From: Vespa crabro
Lineage: Eukaryota; Arthropoda; Insecta; Hymenoptera; Vespidae
Length of the DNA stretch: 64,000 bases
Direction: 5' to 3'
Assembly (NCBI RefSeq): GCF_910589235.1
Contig: NC_060960.1
Location: forward strand, 4,437,839 to 4,501,838
Positions 1 through 13,735 of this stretch are shown here, in pieces. A program made the translations under genes and the position numbers. The notes beneath the pieces were generated by a model. That model was not told the DNA's origin. It did not search any database and saw only the letters and a program-made list of their open reading frames with translations. Position 1 is the first letter of the stretch. Every line of letters starts with the position of its first letter.

Positions 1-1516
1 CTAGTTGAATATGTAATTGTATTGAAATATTAAATTAATATTATTTTATTTTTCACAAATATTACGAGCTATGTAATGGTTAAATAATTAGATCATTGTT
101 TAAATATTAGTTTCTTATACTCCATGTATATAATATATTATTTAAATAATTATAAAATCATCGAAAATATTAATTTTTGACCGGTTGGAAAATAATAGCT
201 GTGATGTTTACTAGTTGGAATGCAAAAGAAAACTGGATTGATAATTCAGTCTAAGTCAGTCCAAAATTCATGTATGTTGATATTAAATGTAATCAAGGTC
301 TCTAAGTTCAAAATTTAACTGTATTGAAATATTATATTGAAATTATATTATATTTCATGAATGCTATGAGATATATAATGTCTAAGACTATGTTCTGTTG
401 TTTACATATTAGTTTTTTTTTTAACTTCTTTTTACATTATACATCATATAAATAGTTTTTAAATTTCGGATACATGGATATTTTTCCCATTCTTTTTATT
501 TTCAATCATTTTCTCATTTTTATATTTTTCCCTAATTTTCCTAATCGTCTTGCTGGATAATTGGTTGCTCTCGAGAACTGTAATACGATACTTAGCAAGA
601 CGAAATAATTGAGGCAAAAATCTCGGTTAAGCGTGGTTGACAATGTTGCTGTCGAAATATCTAACATAAAACACATTTAACTACTAGTCGTAGTATTTAA
701 ATGCCAAGAATTTTTTCGTACAAACGTTTAACTCAATCATTAAAATACATGTAATATTTGTGTATATATTTTAAGAATAGATTTTTTTTTTTTATACAAT
801 AACGATATTCAATTCGAATCGTCTTTATTCTAATTCGGTCTCGCGTGATTAATTTCTATTTTATTAAATTAATTTAATTTATATCTATCAAAGCGATACT
901 TCCAGAATAATGTATAATTTTTGACCAAGTTATGCTACTGACGAATACAAGAAGGACTCGATGTATCAACCAACATTCAAGTACGCTTAGCAAACTTAAC
1001 ATCGTAGATCTTCGTAAGAATTTCGGTCAGATCAATTTGTTTCCTTCAACGTTACTTCGCGCTTTAATACTTAACAAATTTGTGATGGCATCCAATTTCG
1101 GTGGATCCCACCAGGGATCGGAGAATAGAAAAATCGACAACGTTGAAATGAAAAAAGCCTTCGTTGATAAGCGACTTATTGGAATCCACTTCGTTTTAAC
1201 GGGTCCATCGAAAAAATCTATAATCGATAGAACCACATTAATTTGATGATGTAAATGAAGAAAAAACAGAAAAAAGATGTTGGTGTAGTGATGACGATGG
1301 TTGTAAGAAAAATGATAAAATTAAATTTATTTGATGATAAGATAACAAAAAGTATTATTTTGAGAAAAAAAGTTTGTAGTTTTAAAGTTCTTGGAAAAAT
1401 AAAAGATTAAATTATGTATAGAGAAAATATAATGATACGCTATGATATTGTTTAAAAAATGTAGTTGTTTCGACGAACATAATTATGTTATCGTACGTTT
1501 ATTTGTTTATGTTTAA

Positions 1517-1521
<5 letters not shown>

Positions 1522-1552
<31 letters not shown>
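1522..1552. repeat. (CT)n microsatellite
   Basis: Uninterrupted TC dinucleotide run of about 31 bases, followed by a degenerate TTTCTC stretch. Confidence 0.97.
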
Positions 1553-1559
<7 letters not shown>

Positions 1560-3030
1560 ACTCGCTTTGTCCCATTCTAAAATCGAGAAACATGAAGGCA
1601 CTAGAAAAATATTACTTTCGTATCTTTCGTTGGTATGAAAGTATGAGTTGTAAGCCCATTTCTGCAGTCAAATAACAAATCTCGGAAGTATAGCTGCCTT
1701 TGAAACGGATGTCCGCGCCCTCGTGTAGAAAGCTGCCCTAGAATGATAGGTGGGAGCGCCCGGAACTCGATGCCATCTAACACGAGAAATTCAACGTGAA
1801 TTACGAATTTCTTCGTTCGTCTTTTATACTATTATTCTTCGACATGGTTAATAGTACTTCGAGATTTTGTTGAAATATATTAAACTTGGTCAGCAAAATA
1901 GAGTAAATAAATACAAGTTACTTAGAATGAAAGTTTCTATAAATTCGATTTACAAAATATTTGCAATTTTTCAAATAATGTAAAATTTTTCAAAGAATAT
2001 AAAGATAAAGATAAATATATCATGAAATATTAATTCGTCGTATCATAGATTAAGTTTAAATAACGTTTCAGTTTTCTTTCTAATTTTAACTATTGTGTAC
2101 CAGAACTATTAAAGCTTTGATGTTTTCTTTTAAATGGAAATCACAATTATTTATATAGTTACACGAAGTATGTTCGGCACTTTAAAGAAAGGAAACTCGT
2201 AGGAAAAAATAATCCTTTTTTGATGATTTTATCCTCTATCGGTAACGGTTTGCACCTCGACTAAGGCTATAAGTTTACGGGTTCACAATAAAGTTAAACC
2301 TCTAGTGATCAGTTATAGCGACAGGGTCACTGGATGATTTATCGAATCCTTCTGACACCGCGTCGTTAATCTTCTACTGCACTTTATAGTCATCAAGTTG
2401 CATAAAGATGTGTATTGCAAGACTATTATAGCACTAACCGACACTTTAACACGTAATAGGCATTCGATTGGTTCATTCGATGAACGTAATTTATCTCAAC
2501 GCGATAATCGAGAAACGACGATGACAATATCAGAAAAAGTTTAATGAATAAATTTTCTTCAAGTACTATCGATTATTTTACCGGTTAAAGCGGTTTAAGG
2601 TAAGCAAATATATATGTTTTATAGTTATTAAAATATTGCTCGATTCGATTGCTTTATTTACATTTTTACAATAACCATTTTAATGTAATATTTTAAAAAT
2701 TAAAAAAATAATTTTTGTTATTATTATATTTTTACGGTTTTCATAAAGTACATATGCATCTGAAAATTGTTCAATAGAATTTTGTAATATTCAAATGAAA
2801 GTAATTAAAGATAAATGCGGAATGTGAGCTTGCAATGATGTAGAATATTCATTAAATTAACGGAAATGATAGGTACTTAAAGCAAAGACCAGCGTGGGAA
2901 AATCCTTTCGTATGATCCAAGTGTGACTATTTTTTAATCTCTTTAATGATCTCGCTAATCATCTGATTAACGCATGTACGATACATGCGATTTAAATGTC
3001 CTATTTACACGATAACGACATTATTAAAGG

Positions 3031-3195
3031 CAATTAAATATTGCCTTTTGATATTTACATTATTGATTTGAACCATTATCAGAAGCACTCTAATCTCAAT
3101 GAATTTTTTTTACCAATTAAATATTGCCTTTTGATATTTACATTATTGATTTGAACCATTATCAGAAGTACTCTAATCTCAATGAATTTTTTTTA
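3031..3195. repeat. Tandem duplication, 83-bp unit, two copies
   Basis: Copies at 3031-3113 and 3114-3195 start with CAATTAAATATTGCC and end with a run of eight T. They differ at only one position that I can see (C at 3085, T at 3168), so the duplication is recent. Confidence 0.95.
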
Positions 3196-5333
3196 TAATA
3201 AGTAGTCATTACTGATAGTAGTTACTATCGTTTAATTAAAAAGAGTGTGTTATATAGAGCGCTTATGCCTGCTTGCTTTATTATTTCGCTGTACATTGAA
3301 GAACATGGTATGGTGTTTCTTAATTGAGAAAACCTGCCATAATTGGCTATATGATACTCTATCGTAAAGCGTAACTTAGAGATAGTTTGTATGAAATATT
3401 TAAAGGAAGAAGAGTGGTTGTCTCCTGGTTACACGTCGGATAAGAAGTTTTGCTGCAGTCACTACAGTGATCTAACTTGAAATTTATTTTTAGAGTTAGG
3501 ATAACTGCCATTAAAAATAAATAACGATTTAGATTTTTATTTACGATCGAAGTCCGTTCGCCAATAATGTCCTAATATGAATTTCTAAGGACAAACATTT
3601 GACATAAAAATTTGTATTATTCGATAACTATATGTTTAATGGTTATAAAAGTTCTTTTTTAAAAACTATATAATAAGATAATAATACTTCTAAATTTCTT
3701 GAATATATTAAACAATAATTAAAAGTAAAATATAAAAGCATTTGAAATATTTTCAATCTTTTATGAAATTAAAATTCTTCGAATTTTTATCTTATTTTTC
3801 GTTATTAATATTGTAGAATTGATAAGAAATGTCATAACGATGAAGAAACTATTCCTCGCCGGTAGAGATACGAAGGAGAGATATGAATATAAAACGATGC
3901 TAGTTAACGGTTGCCAGATACGTTTGGATTGATTCACAATTATTGGTTCGAAGTTTTCTTAGAGAGCATCAAGTATACATACACGTAAATTTCGCGAAGA
4001 CAGCTTTTAATTTCAGACTTTCGATATATATGTAAACACTTACTTCTCGGGTATAATAACTTCCAAGTTTCCAATATATCTATTTATAGAGTTATTATTA
4101 AATTTTTATTTTCTATTATTATATTTTCTATTGCTTGATTTCTTTCTTTTTTACTTTCTGATATTTAATCTTTCCATTTCTATCACTAACTCATTATCAT
4201 TGATTTCTATCACTATGCTCATTATCAGCTATTGAATCCGCATTTTACACATCGATTGTAGATTAACTAGGATAAAATAAAATCGTAATAATTCATATCA
4301 TAGAAAAACATATATCTTCGAACATTGATCTTGTTAGTGTCGCTTAATAAGTATTTAATAATTTAAATCTCTCGCACATCATTAATAAAAAAGTTATACT
4401 AAGTTTTTTAAAGATTTTAATTGGAAAACTGAGAAGGTTATAAAGTTATTAAAATTACTGAAAAATTATAATAAACTACACCTGACAGAAAATATTTTCG
4501 TATATGATATTTAATGAGAGGTAATTCCTTTTGATTATAATTATTTTAAATAATTTTGAGATAGATTTTTTTTAATTTATTAATGTTTTTTTTTCTGAAG
4601 TATAAATTCGTACATGAATAATCTCGAAAGAAATTTTTTCTTTCATTTATATATTTTATTTTCGTGAAATTCAAGATCGAATATTTTCCGAGGACGAAAA
4701 TTATGTGTCATCGATCGTCCGGAGAATTCTTATCGTATATATCTACGTATGTATTTACGTAGAAGATTTGAAGAACAGAGGGATTTATATAGAACGTTGT
4801 CGATACCGTTTCTATCAGAGTAGAAAAGGGATTTTGGGAACGGATGAAATTCCATAGAGAGAATAGACATAAATGATGGAACGAAGGAAGAGTCTTGGGT
4901 CAACGAATGCGATGCATAACTCAACGCTACGAGCCTCCTTTCGTAAAATCTATCATTACCTTTCGATAATCGCCCTTATGAGCGTCTAATCAAATTAATT
5001 AGTGAAATTTAATACTGGTAAACTATAATTTACGATCAAGCTATCGAGAGTGCTGCTAAGATAGATCACTCTGATACGTGTATTGTTATGGTGAAATGAC
5101 GTTAATTACACCAATGTATTGTAGATGTATCTGATTGATGAGTCAAAGCTAGGACAGTGTTGAATGGAAAATTAGAGATAAATTGATGATCTTTCTTTTA
5201 TCTTCGTCATTGGTACATTTATTTTATACAACTTTTCCTTAAAATTGATTCAACATATGATATAAGTAATAAGTAAGATAATTAATAAATATTATGTGAA
5301 ATAAAAATGTGTGAATGTAAAATGAAGGAAATA

Positions 5334-5334
<1 letters not shown>

Positions 5335-5399
<65 letters not shown>
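5335..5399. repeat. (GA)n microsatellite with GAAA interruptions
   Basis: GA run becoming GAAAGA-interrupted at its right end. The antisense reading gives Leu/Ser-rich spurious frames. Confidence 0.97.
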
Positions 5400-5400
<1 letters not shown>

Positions 5401-5652
5401 TAAAAGAATGATATAAACAACATGACAACGTATAGATACTATCAATAAGAAATATCAAACTGGTCGAAGAAGATTGTAAACTTTCGTAGAAGAGGAAATT
5501 TTCGGTGAACTGCATCGTAATAAGTATTTCGCGTCACTGATAAATTCCTTTCGCGAAGTACAATTTGCAACGGTTCCAACATTCCAAGCTTTATCTTTTA
5601 CCGCTAAGTAGGCGGCAAACGATCCGTAGATTTCTGTCTCTTTCTCTCTATC

Positions 5653-5671
5653 TTTCTCTCTCTCTCTCTCT
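5653..5671. repeat. (CT)n microsatellite
   Basis: Short CT run within a longer pyrimidine-rich stretch (5637-5692). Confidence 0.9.
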
Positions 5672-7642
5672 ACCACCCTCTTTCTTCTATTTGTATGTGT
5701 TAGCACGCTTGAGGGCGCATCCGCAGAGTAGAAGTACTTGCGTGCACGAATGCACGCGAGCGCACGTCGCATAAGCGCGCGTTTAACGCGGATGAAGTAT
5801 GGTCGACGTTTGAATGGAGAGATTTAAATCAATGTGCCTGACTAGCTCTCACCAGTCGTATAGATAATGCCGGGACGAGTGACGGCAATCGTAAATCCTA
5901 CAAAGGAATTTAACTACGGAAAAAGAGCGTTCGACCTCGAGCCACATGCAATTGATTAACGAACCAATCTATGGATAATTTCATTTTTTTAATTTTTATT
6001 TATATAGAATTATGTTAAATGTTGTAAAAAGAAAAAAAGGAAACACTAAGTATTCGTGCTTCTTGCTTTATTATAACCTCTTGTAGTAATTGTTCGTTAC
6101 AATTTTTCTCTTATTAAATTTATCTTATTAGTTTGTTAATTATTTTTCATGTTTTGTAAAAAGGAAAATTTTCGAGTAAGCTATATACAAATTCAATTAA
6201 GTGTACATTACAATATTATTTATGTTATGATGATAGAATAATCATTATCATCGTTATATTATTCGACGACGGAGAATATAATTATTAATGAAATATTTTC
6301 TTTCTTAGCACTTGCTGATGTTAATCTTCGAAATTTTATTATTTCCAAAAAAATTATATCATACTGTAATATAATATATTCGTAAAAATTTCTTGTAATA
6401 TTAGAAATATTAAAAACTTGGTGTACATGTCAACAATGCGTATGTATGTATTATATATGTTGATAGTGGTGACTGTGGGTGGTGCCAATATTGCTAATGA
6501 AAAAATATCATTTTCGCGTTACAATCGATCGATGAAGGTTGTAGTTACTGCCAGGGTTCAGCAATAACCGAACAATAGCCGGCAAATGAGTGCTGGCTAT
6601 TCTGTATCCACTCACTCCTTTTACTCTTCAACATCACTTTATTCTCCTCTTTTGCAATGCATTTTCGTTCTCCATTCAGTTCTCTATTTTTCTTCTCTAT
6701 CTTTTTCACTCATTCTCGCTCTTTTTCTTTCTTTCTCAATGGCTTATTATTATGTATATCGTAAAATAGAAACAATCTGACGAATTTTTCATATATTTCG
6801 AATAAATTAAAAGGTTTAAAGAATAAAATTGAATCTTTTATAAAAATAGATTGTAAAATTATTAATTATTTATGACGTTTCTACATTATCGACCAATCCA
6901 ATTATGATTGATATAAGTAATCACACATTACGCTTTGAAATAGAATCACTTTAAGGAATTCTACGTTTTCTTTATTCCATGAATCGATAACGAGGTTATA
7001 TTAATTATCAGCATCCTGGGATTCAACTTATTATAAAATAAATAAAATCTTTGTGTGCAACAATATCACAAAAAAATTGAGTTAATTACGTGATGTGTAT
7101 ACTAATTGCTTGTACACACTTTTCTAATACTATTACGATTTTCATATTCGAACACATGTAACGTTAATGATCATTTTAATTTGCATTTCCCATGATCATT
7201 CATTTAAATCAATTTTGTAAAGTCATTTACCTATATACTGATATCACAGAAGATGGTATTACCAATTAGATTTTCTTGTAAAGTAAATGATCGAATTATT
7301 AATAAAAAATATCAATCGTTATAAGATTTGTGTTATTCCTTCCTCATTAACCATTTTCTTTTTAATAAAATGATTTTATTTAAACTTTTTGATTTCATAT
7401 TTTATGTTTAATTAACTAAAAGAAATCATTACAATCTCAGTATTATGAAATGTCTGTGAATAGAAAATATGTGAATTATTCATATTCACTTAATCTGCAC
7501 TTTGCTCTTTGTTTCGTCGAGTACCATCTAAAGCAAGTACCGTATACTCGGAACATGCAATTACAGAGGAATCTTCTAACGCGCTAATAAGCAAAGTGTT
7601 CTTTGCCGCTTGCTAGTTGCGCGTACCAAATAGAGATTGAAA

Positions 7643-7662
7643 AAGAGAGAGAAAGGGAGAGG

Positions 7663-7708
<46 letters not shown>
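7643..7708. repeat. (GA)n microsatellite
   Basis: GA repeat with GGGAGAGGGGAAG interruption on the left; long pure GA run in the middle. Confidence 0.96.
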
Positions 7709-7710
<2 letters not shown>

Positions 7711-9229
7711 GAAGAAAAAATCGGATAGTTAGTAGCAGACGATCCTCTCAAGATACTTGATGCGTGTATTTCGTTGAAACACACGCTCCTCGTCTTTTCG
7801 ATTTTGCCCGACTTCCTTTTCTAGTATACCAAAGCGATTCAAGATAGCTACGTCCATCCACTTATAACGCTAATTTCTGTGTTCGTTTCCGTCCGCTGTT
7901 CGTAAATTCCACTTGGCCCGTTTCAATGTAACCTCCGTACTGGATATTATAGTACATACATACAGTATTATCAGCGAGCTACTCCTTCTTCCTAATTACC
8001 ACTACTTCTACTTATAACAGCCCTAATAATTCTGTGACTTTAAAGTTCCTCCGTCGAATGCGTTTGCATTTAGTATGATACCCTAGTGCAATTACCAACC
8101 AAGAGTCATAGAATTTGGACACACGCATTAATAACCTCTCCTAAATTTCATAATATTCACACTGGTATTAAATATTGTCTTCTATCATTGATACATTATA
8201 CTTTTCAAGTTCAATTGGAAATGACATCCACTTAGACGAAAGAAAAAAGAAAAAAAAGTATTTTCTATACGCATATTGTTTAGAAAACAAAGAAAATTCT
8301 AAAAAAAAAGCTATTGATATGTGAAGAATATCCTGAATCTAATCGATACCACGGGATCGTTTTTTAAATCCAGTTTAAATTCGTGTAATCTGTAAATCGT
8401 AAACCACTTTTACGAGAATCGAGTAACGTTCAATTCATTTTTACTCTCATCTCGGGCAAATGCATACTCCTCGTTGTATTTTATAGACTCCACAATATAA
8501 AATAAAAAAGATCGATCGATAAAACGCGATCGGGTACAATGGGCATATAGAAGACTCGCGTGCGACGTTTTGTTCTCGGTTAGATCGAACAATCTGGGTG
8601 GGGGATGGAAATAGGTGGAGTTTTGAGGTTTGAACAAGAAAAGGGAAGGGGAAACAAATGAGATAGAAAAATCAACTGTGTAGATAGTTGAATACTTTCC
8701 ATTGAGAATCACGTTAAAAAACCGAAGGTTGCTAATTATTTCATTAGATGCGGCTTTCACGTTTGAAAGCTTTACGGCGTATCGATTCGCGTGAACGTAC
8801 CTGTCATTTCGCTTCGCTTATTCCTTTAGTTACTTTTTTTTTCATCTCTTTCTACTATCTGTTATTTCAGATTTTTCTACTCATCGTTTCTATTCTACAT
8901 TTCTACCATTTTAAGTAACGTTTCACGAAATTCAAAATGCTATGATTTATCGATACGATATCAGAGAGTCATCCCTTTCACGTCTTACCGTTATTACAGT
9001 AATCTCTATCTTTATCGGTCCCTGCTTGCCTGTTCGGCTTCGAAAGGAGCTCGTCGAACTTCTCACACGATTAAAATCAGACGGATAAATAGTCTTTCGT
9101 AACGAACTCAGTCACGCCGACACAAATAGTGGTGCTTTTATTTGGTGAACAGGGTAATTCGTTTATCTCCTTTTTCCAGCAATCCGTGGGCTGTTTTAGG
9201 AAGGGTAACGGAGAAGAATGAGAAGGGAG

Positions 9230-9450
9230 CGAGGGAAGAAAAAAGGGACGGGAAACGGTCGGTCGGTCGGTCCAGCCGAACACCGGTCGACCAGTCGGAC
9301 TACATTGAATCAAATCTGGATTACGCGCATACGTTTTTACCTGATTGTAAACAGTTAACAACGGTTCGTGCACGCGTTCGAACGCGTGCAAAACGCGCGG
9401 TAGAGCGGTATGCATACGACTGTCGCCGTTTGATTGGACAGCAACCCAAC
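9230..9450. other. CpG-rich island with palindrome
   Basis: CpG dinucleotides are dense here (repeated GGTCGGTCGG, then ACGCGTTCGAACGCGTGC and AACGCGCGG), unlike the surrounding AT-rich DNA. Overlapping open frames exist on both strands (9142-9453 plus, 9077-9463 minus), but neither resembles a known protein. It could be an unmethylated promoter or enhancer; no TATA box or defined start is evident. Confidence 0.45.
9369..9390. repeat. Perfect 22-bp palindrome
   Basis: Each half is TGCACGCGTTC and its reverse complement, with the centre at TTC|GAA. It has no spacer and four CpGs. Confidence 0.95.
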
Positions 9451-10985
9451 TGACAATTTGCAATTGTCACGAGGAGTTTATTGTTCGACATTCGATGACG
9501 AACGAGTGTGATTTTAAGGGAAGAGAATCGAGATTTTCTACCTATTCTATTTCTCATAGAGAGTGGAACTTTTACATATGAATATCTAAATATCTCAGTT
9601 ATTTACAGGTATACGATAGTACTTGTCGAGGAAAATTTATTATTTTTCAATATATTGATACATTGAAAAAGTAACTATTTATTTTTAAAAAATATGAAAC
9701 ATTTAGAAGTTTCCATTTAACCTTTAACACATATGTTATTCTTATTATTATAGTGATAGTAATGATAATAAAAGAGATAGCATATTAGCATATTAATAGA
9801 TTAAACTGTTAATATTTACTTGAAAGTGTGCCGATTACAATATTAGAATATATAGATACTTTCGATAATTATATTTTCATAATTTCAAGAAGCTTTTTGT
9901 AATTTATTGAATGATATTATAGGCAAATTTTTCCTCTAAAACCTAATGTAAAGCTATTGAATGGAGATAGGTTTTTATGGAAAAATAATAGAAAATCAAA
10001 GTTGGAAGGTATGAAAGAACGCAATATCGATTCTGGTATTGCAACTCGATGAAAAAAGTTTTCGTCATCCAGTGGATTAATCGATCCAGCGATAATAAAT
10101 TCTGTGGATTATTCAGTGATAACTAACAGTATTTTTGTTCGTAGACAAATCGAAAAGATTCACGTTCGCTTCGGAAAACTTCGATTATTTCGACGTGTCT
10201 CGTTTCGATTTCCGATAATTCCTTCAGTTCTTTGAAATTTAATGTTCATAACATAAACTTGCGAAAATTGAAAGTCCTATCAGCTTGGACGTATGCAAGA
10301 ATTAAGCTCAATAAGATCGTTGATTCGATTTGAAGGTAATTTTACAGGAGGACGAAAAATTTGTGGTTAAACATTTTAAATACGAAATAAATATGAGAGT
10401 TCATGTTTTTTTCTCGATCAATCTCGTCACTATACCTCGAGTTCAATTTTAATTTTTTCCTATCTCACTTTCTTGTACTCTTTGTCTTTGGATTCATTCA
10501 CCTTGGCTTTTATGAAGAAAAGAAGGAAAGAAATTAGTTGATCGAGCGAGACCTCGAGTCGCACGACTACCGGTCGATACTGCTCGTTAATTTCGTGAAA
10601 TTAGAAAGGCAAGAAGAGTGCACTTTTGTCTGCAAGGAGAAGTCAAGCGAATTTTACTACAGAGAGAAACAGAGGACAAAAAAAGAGAATCTCTCTAGAC
10701 AATGTATATATATAAATAATAGATATAAGAGGGAATACGTTTATCTATATACATTTCTCGATCAGTTCACGGTATCAAACTACTAATTAACTCCTTGATC
10801 AAAAGCTACTCGATCTGTGCACTCGAAGCTTTCTACTTTTCCATTGGCCCGCTTAGCCGTTGCCAAATGAACGAAAAATTTACCTAGATGAGCGAATCGA
10901 AGATATCGAAATTGATGTTAGATCACGAAACTTTGAACGGCATTGAGAAATCGATTTCAATTAAGTTTTAATAATACTTTTCATC

Positions 10986-10986
10986 C

Positions 10987-11017
<31 letters not shown>

Positions 11018-11024
11018 CCTCTCT
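10986..11024. repeat. (CT)n microsatellite
   Basis: CTCTTTCTCTCT run continuing to CCCTCTC. Confidence 0.93.
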
Positions 11025-12734
11025 TACTGTCTGTTCTCCTTTGATTCCGAAACAAGACTTAAATCAAACAATCGGTATTATTTCCTAAAATGAATTTTCT
11101 ATAGCGAGTTTAATTTATTTAACGACGTATACGATCACGTATTATAGAAATTAAAAATGTTTTCTTTTTTTTTTTTTTTGTAAAAGTAGATTGAACATAG
11201 ATTTTGTACATAAATTTTTTTATTTTGCGTGAAGTGTCGTGAAATCTAACGCGATTAAATCAATGAAAAAATGTATAAGAGCTTCAATTTGTCAGAACGA
11301 ATCTCGAAAGACAGGTAAATCCATATTCGTGAAAATAAATACTATTGTTAGCGTACAAGCATATACGTCAGCTCCACGATACTTGAAAATCTCCGGAACG
11401 ATATTTGTATGAGTTAATTTTATCCAACTACGCAATATTCGTTTTAATATTTATTGTGAATATTGAACGAACGCGTATTGGGTGATAAATAATTGAATGG
11501 GTGTGATACAAATATATACAATTGATTAATCTCTTGACGTTGTGGAAATATTATTCTTGCGATGGTACGATTATTAAAAGTTTATGGGTAAAGTTTCTAA
11601 GGGTAGAAAACAATTGAGTTTCATTTAAAGAAGCGATTGTAATGAATAAATATAAAAAGCAAGGTAGAGTGTTCTTAAGAACTCTATGAAGAAAGGAATG
11701 ATATGAGAGTGGAAAAATAGAGTTTGAAGAGCCAAAGGAAGAAAGACAGAATGATAGAAAAGGACAGATAGAAAAAATACATTAGAAGAAGAAGTTGAAA
11801 TTATCAAAATGAGATGCCGTATTACGAAAGTGTCATATTAATTACATAAGCCATATTTATCAAGTAAATAGCAGAAATGTGATACAGCGTCAGGACTAAA
11901 AGCTAAAACATTAAAGTGAAATCCGAAGTTTCTCTGGAATATAGCACGCGTGCACACACACATATATCTGTAACACCTTTCGTATAGACACAAATTCTGA
12001 AAATTAGAATAATATTCGACTATAGAGCAATCTATTTGTTGAACGAATCCCGATTGAAGTTCATCAAATATTCGTACGATCAATCGATGCCGACAATTTA
12101 AATAGATCCTATATCTCTATATATATCTTCACATATATCTTCACATAGAAATATAATATTTCATTCATGAGAAAATATATCTCTTCTTTGATATTGAGCT
12201 TTCATTAACAATATTTGGAACAATCAGAAAATATTTCTGAGCTTTTAGAATACGAAATATCGATCGTTTGAATCAAGATAATGAATAAACGTGTATACTA
12301 AAATATAAGATTATTTATTTATTTGTCGTAGCGTAAATTATTGCAGTAGTCGTTATTTGAATAAAATATCTATATGATTATATTATTCACAATAAATAAA
12401 ATGTTTAGTATACTTCGTGATTAAGGTATTTCGATTTTCCATGGAACTTGAAATAGTACTTTACACTAGTCATACAAGAGAAAGTTTGTTTCTCTTGTCA
12501 GAAAGTTATGTTTCGATCTTGAATGCACACGTGTCTTCGCCGAGGCAATTAATATCGGAATTGGTCAAAGTAAGGCTATTGTTTTTCATGGAAATAGCAT
12601 CGAGGTAAAGTTAAACAATACGCATTCAGTATAGAATATTGTAGACTATAAGATACGTCTTATAATATCTTGTCGAATCTATCTTATCAGAAACTAAAAG
12701 AACAAATAGCAGTTGCTCTTCGTTAAAGCGTCAT

Positions 12735-13088
12735 GTTACGAATATTAAGTTAATTTAAATATCTAGATATATATAAAAATAATAAAAGTGTTATAAATAA
12801 TGAACGGGAATGTTTATTCGTAAAACAAGATAGCGTTAGCCCGACCATGTTCTTAACATTTCACGTCAAAAGCGAAAAACGTCAAGAACTATTTGACTTT
12901 AACACGTTACGAATATTAAGTTAATTATTAAGTTAATTTAAATATCTAGATGTATATAAAAATAATAAAAGTGTTATAAATAATGAACGGGAATGTTTAT
13001 TCGTAAAACAAGATAGCGTTAGCTCGACCATGTTCTTAACATTTCACGTCAAAAGCGAAAAACGTCAAGAACTATTTGACTTTAACAC
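12735..13088. repeat. Tandem duplication, about 171-bp unit, two copies
   Basis: Copy 1 is 12735-12905 and copy 2 is 12906-13088. Copy 2 carries a 12-base internal duplication (TTAATTATTAAG region) and at least two substitutions (A to G in the AGATATATA stretch, C to T in the GTTAGCCCGACC stretch). Both copies contain an ATG opening the same short frame (MFLTFHVKSEKRQELFDFNT), which stops soon after in copy 1 and runs 62 codons in copy 2; I do not think it is a gene. Confidence 0.95.
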
Positions 13089-13403
13089 TCAACTTGAACA
13101 TTCGATTACTTTATTAAACTTCAACTCCCAATGTGAAATCATTTCAGTTGATATTTTTCATGTTTTTTTTTTCAGCGATTTCGTCAAAAGGAGGTCAGAA
13201 AAATTTTTTAAACGATAAAAATAGAAAATAAAGAAAAAAATACAAATTGTAAATCATAAACAAATTACGAGTAATTATGGTTAAAACCTTCGGTGCTTAA
13301 TATGAATCTACGTAGAAGTCGCGCGTGCAATAACATTCGTGCTTTTTTTACCTACCGTTTTGAGGATAAAAATTCACTATTAAGAGAAAAGAAAGAGAAG
13401 GGC

Positions 13404-13407
<4 letters not shown>

Positions 13408-13449
<42 letters not shown>
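13408..13449. repeat. (GA)n microsatellite
   Basis: Pure GA run; the whole 13381-13640 stretch is purine-rich on the plus strand. Confidence 0.96.
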
Positions 13450-13450
<1 letters not shown>

Positions 13451-13479
13451 CAGAAAGCAGCATATTTTAACGTAGAACG

Positions 13480-13710
13480 TAAGTCGACAATTCGCAGGCT
13501 GCTCGGTTGCTGTACTCGAGAAGGGGAGGGTGACAAAAATGCCTCGTATCGGCGACAGGTAGAAAGGGAGAGGAAGGGAAAGAGAGAACGAGGGTGAGCT
13601 TTCGCAGTTACGGCGAGGAGAAGAGAGGAGTGGCCTGATCATTACGGTTGCACCAGGGCACTTCGGTTTGAGCACGGTGCAGTCTGAGAGCTCTCACTTA
13701 CCGCGGAACC
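13480..13710. other. GC-richer purine-rich island with minus-strand donor consensus
   Basis: CpG-containing sequence rich in GGGAGGG and GAAAGGGAGAGG. The plus sequence CTCACTTACCGCGG at about 13694-13707 reads CCGCG|GTAAGTGAG on the minus strand, a near-ideal splice donor. A minus-strand exon ending here (entering from about 13850) is possible but its coding potential is low-complexity Glu/Lys/Arg. Confidence 0.35.
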
Positions 13711-13735
13711 GTGATAACAACTACCTACATACCAA

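Larger units (their letters stand above)
1..5330. other. AT-rich non-coding sequence, left end
   Basis: No convincing exon on either strand. The stretch holds a CT microsatellite at 1522-1552 and a recent 83-bp tandem duplication at 3031-3195; otherwise it is unremarkable AT-rich DNA. A 104-codon plus-strand frame at 932-1246 overlaps an antisense frame and has no recognisable domain. Confidence 0.6.
5331..5772. other. GA tract to CT tract interval with GC-richer right edge
   Basis: A GA tract on the left and a CT tract (5653-5671) on the right flank about 250 bases of mixed sequence, followed by CpG-containing sequence at 5700-5780. A minus-strand frame of 105 codons spans it but contains a long Glu/Arg run from the microsatellite and no recognisable domain. 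Confidence 0.5.
5773..13480. other. AT-rich non-coding sequence with scattered microsatellites
   Basis: No recognised gene. The stretch contains GA and CT tracts, a CpG-rich patch with a 22-bp palindrome near 9369, a tandem duplication at 12735-13088, and a 43-codon ORF at 6436-6567 with a hydrophobic start (see findings). It could be intergenic or part of a long 5' intron of the DIP-like gene. Confidence 0.55.

Noticed and set aside
9077..9463. 128-codon minus frame and 103-codon plus frame in the CpG-rich patch
   Set aside because: They overlap on opposite strands, match no family I know, and the patch has few stop codons because of its higher GC.
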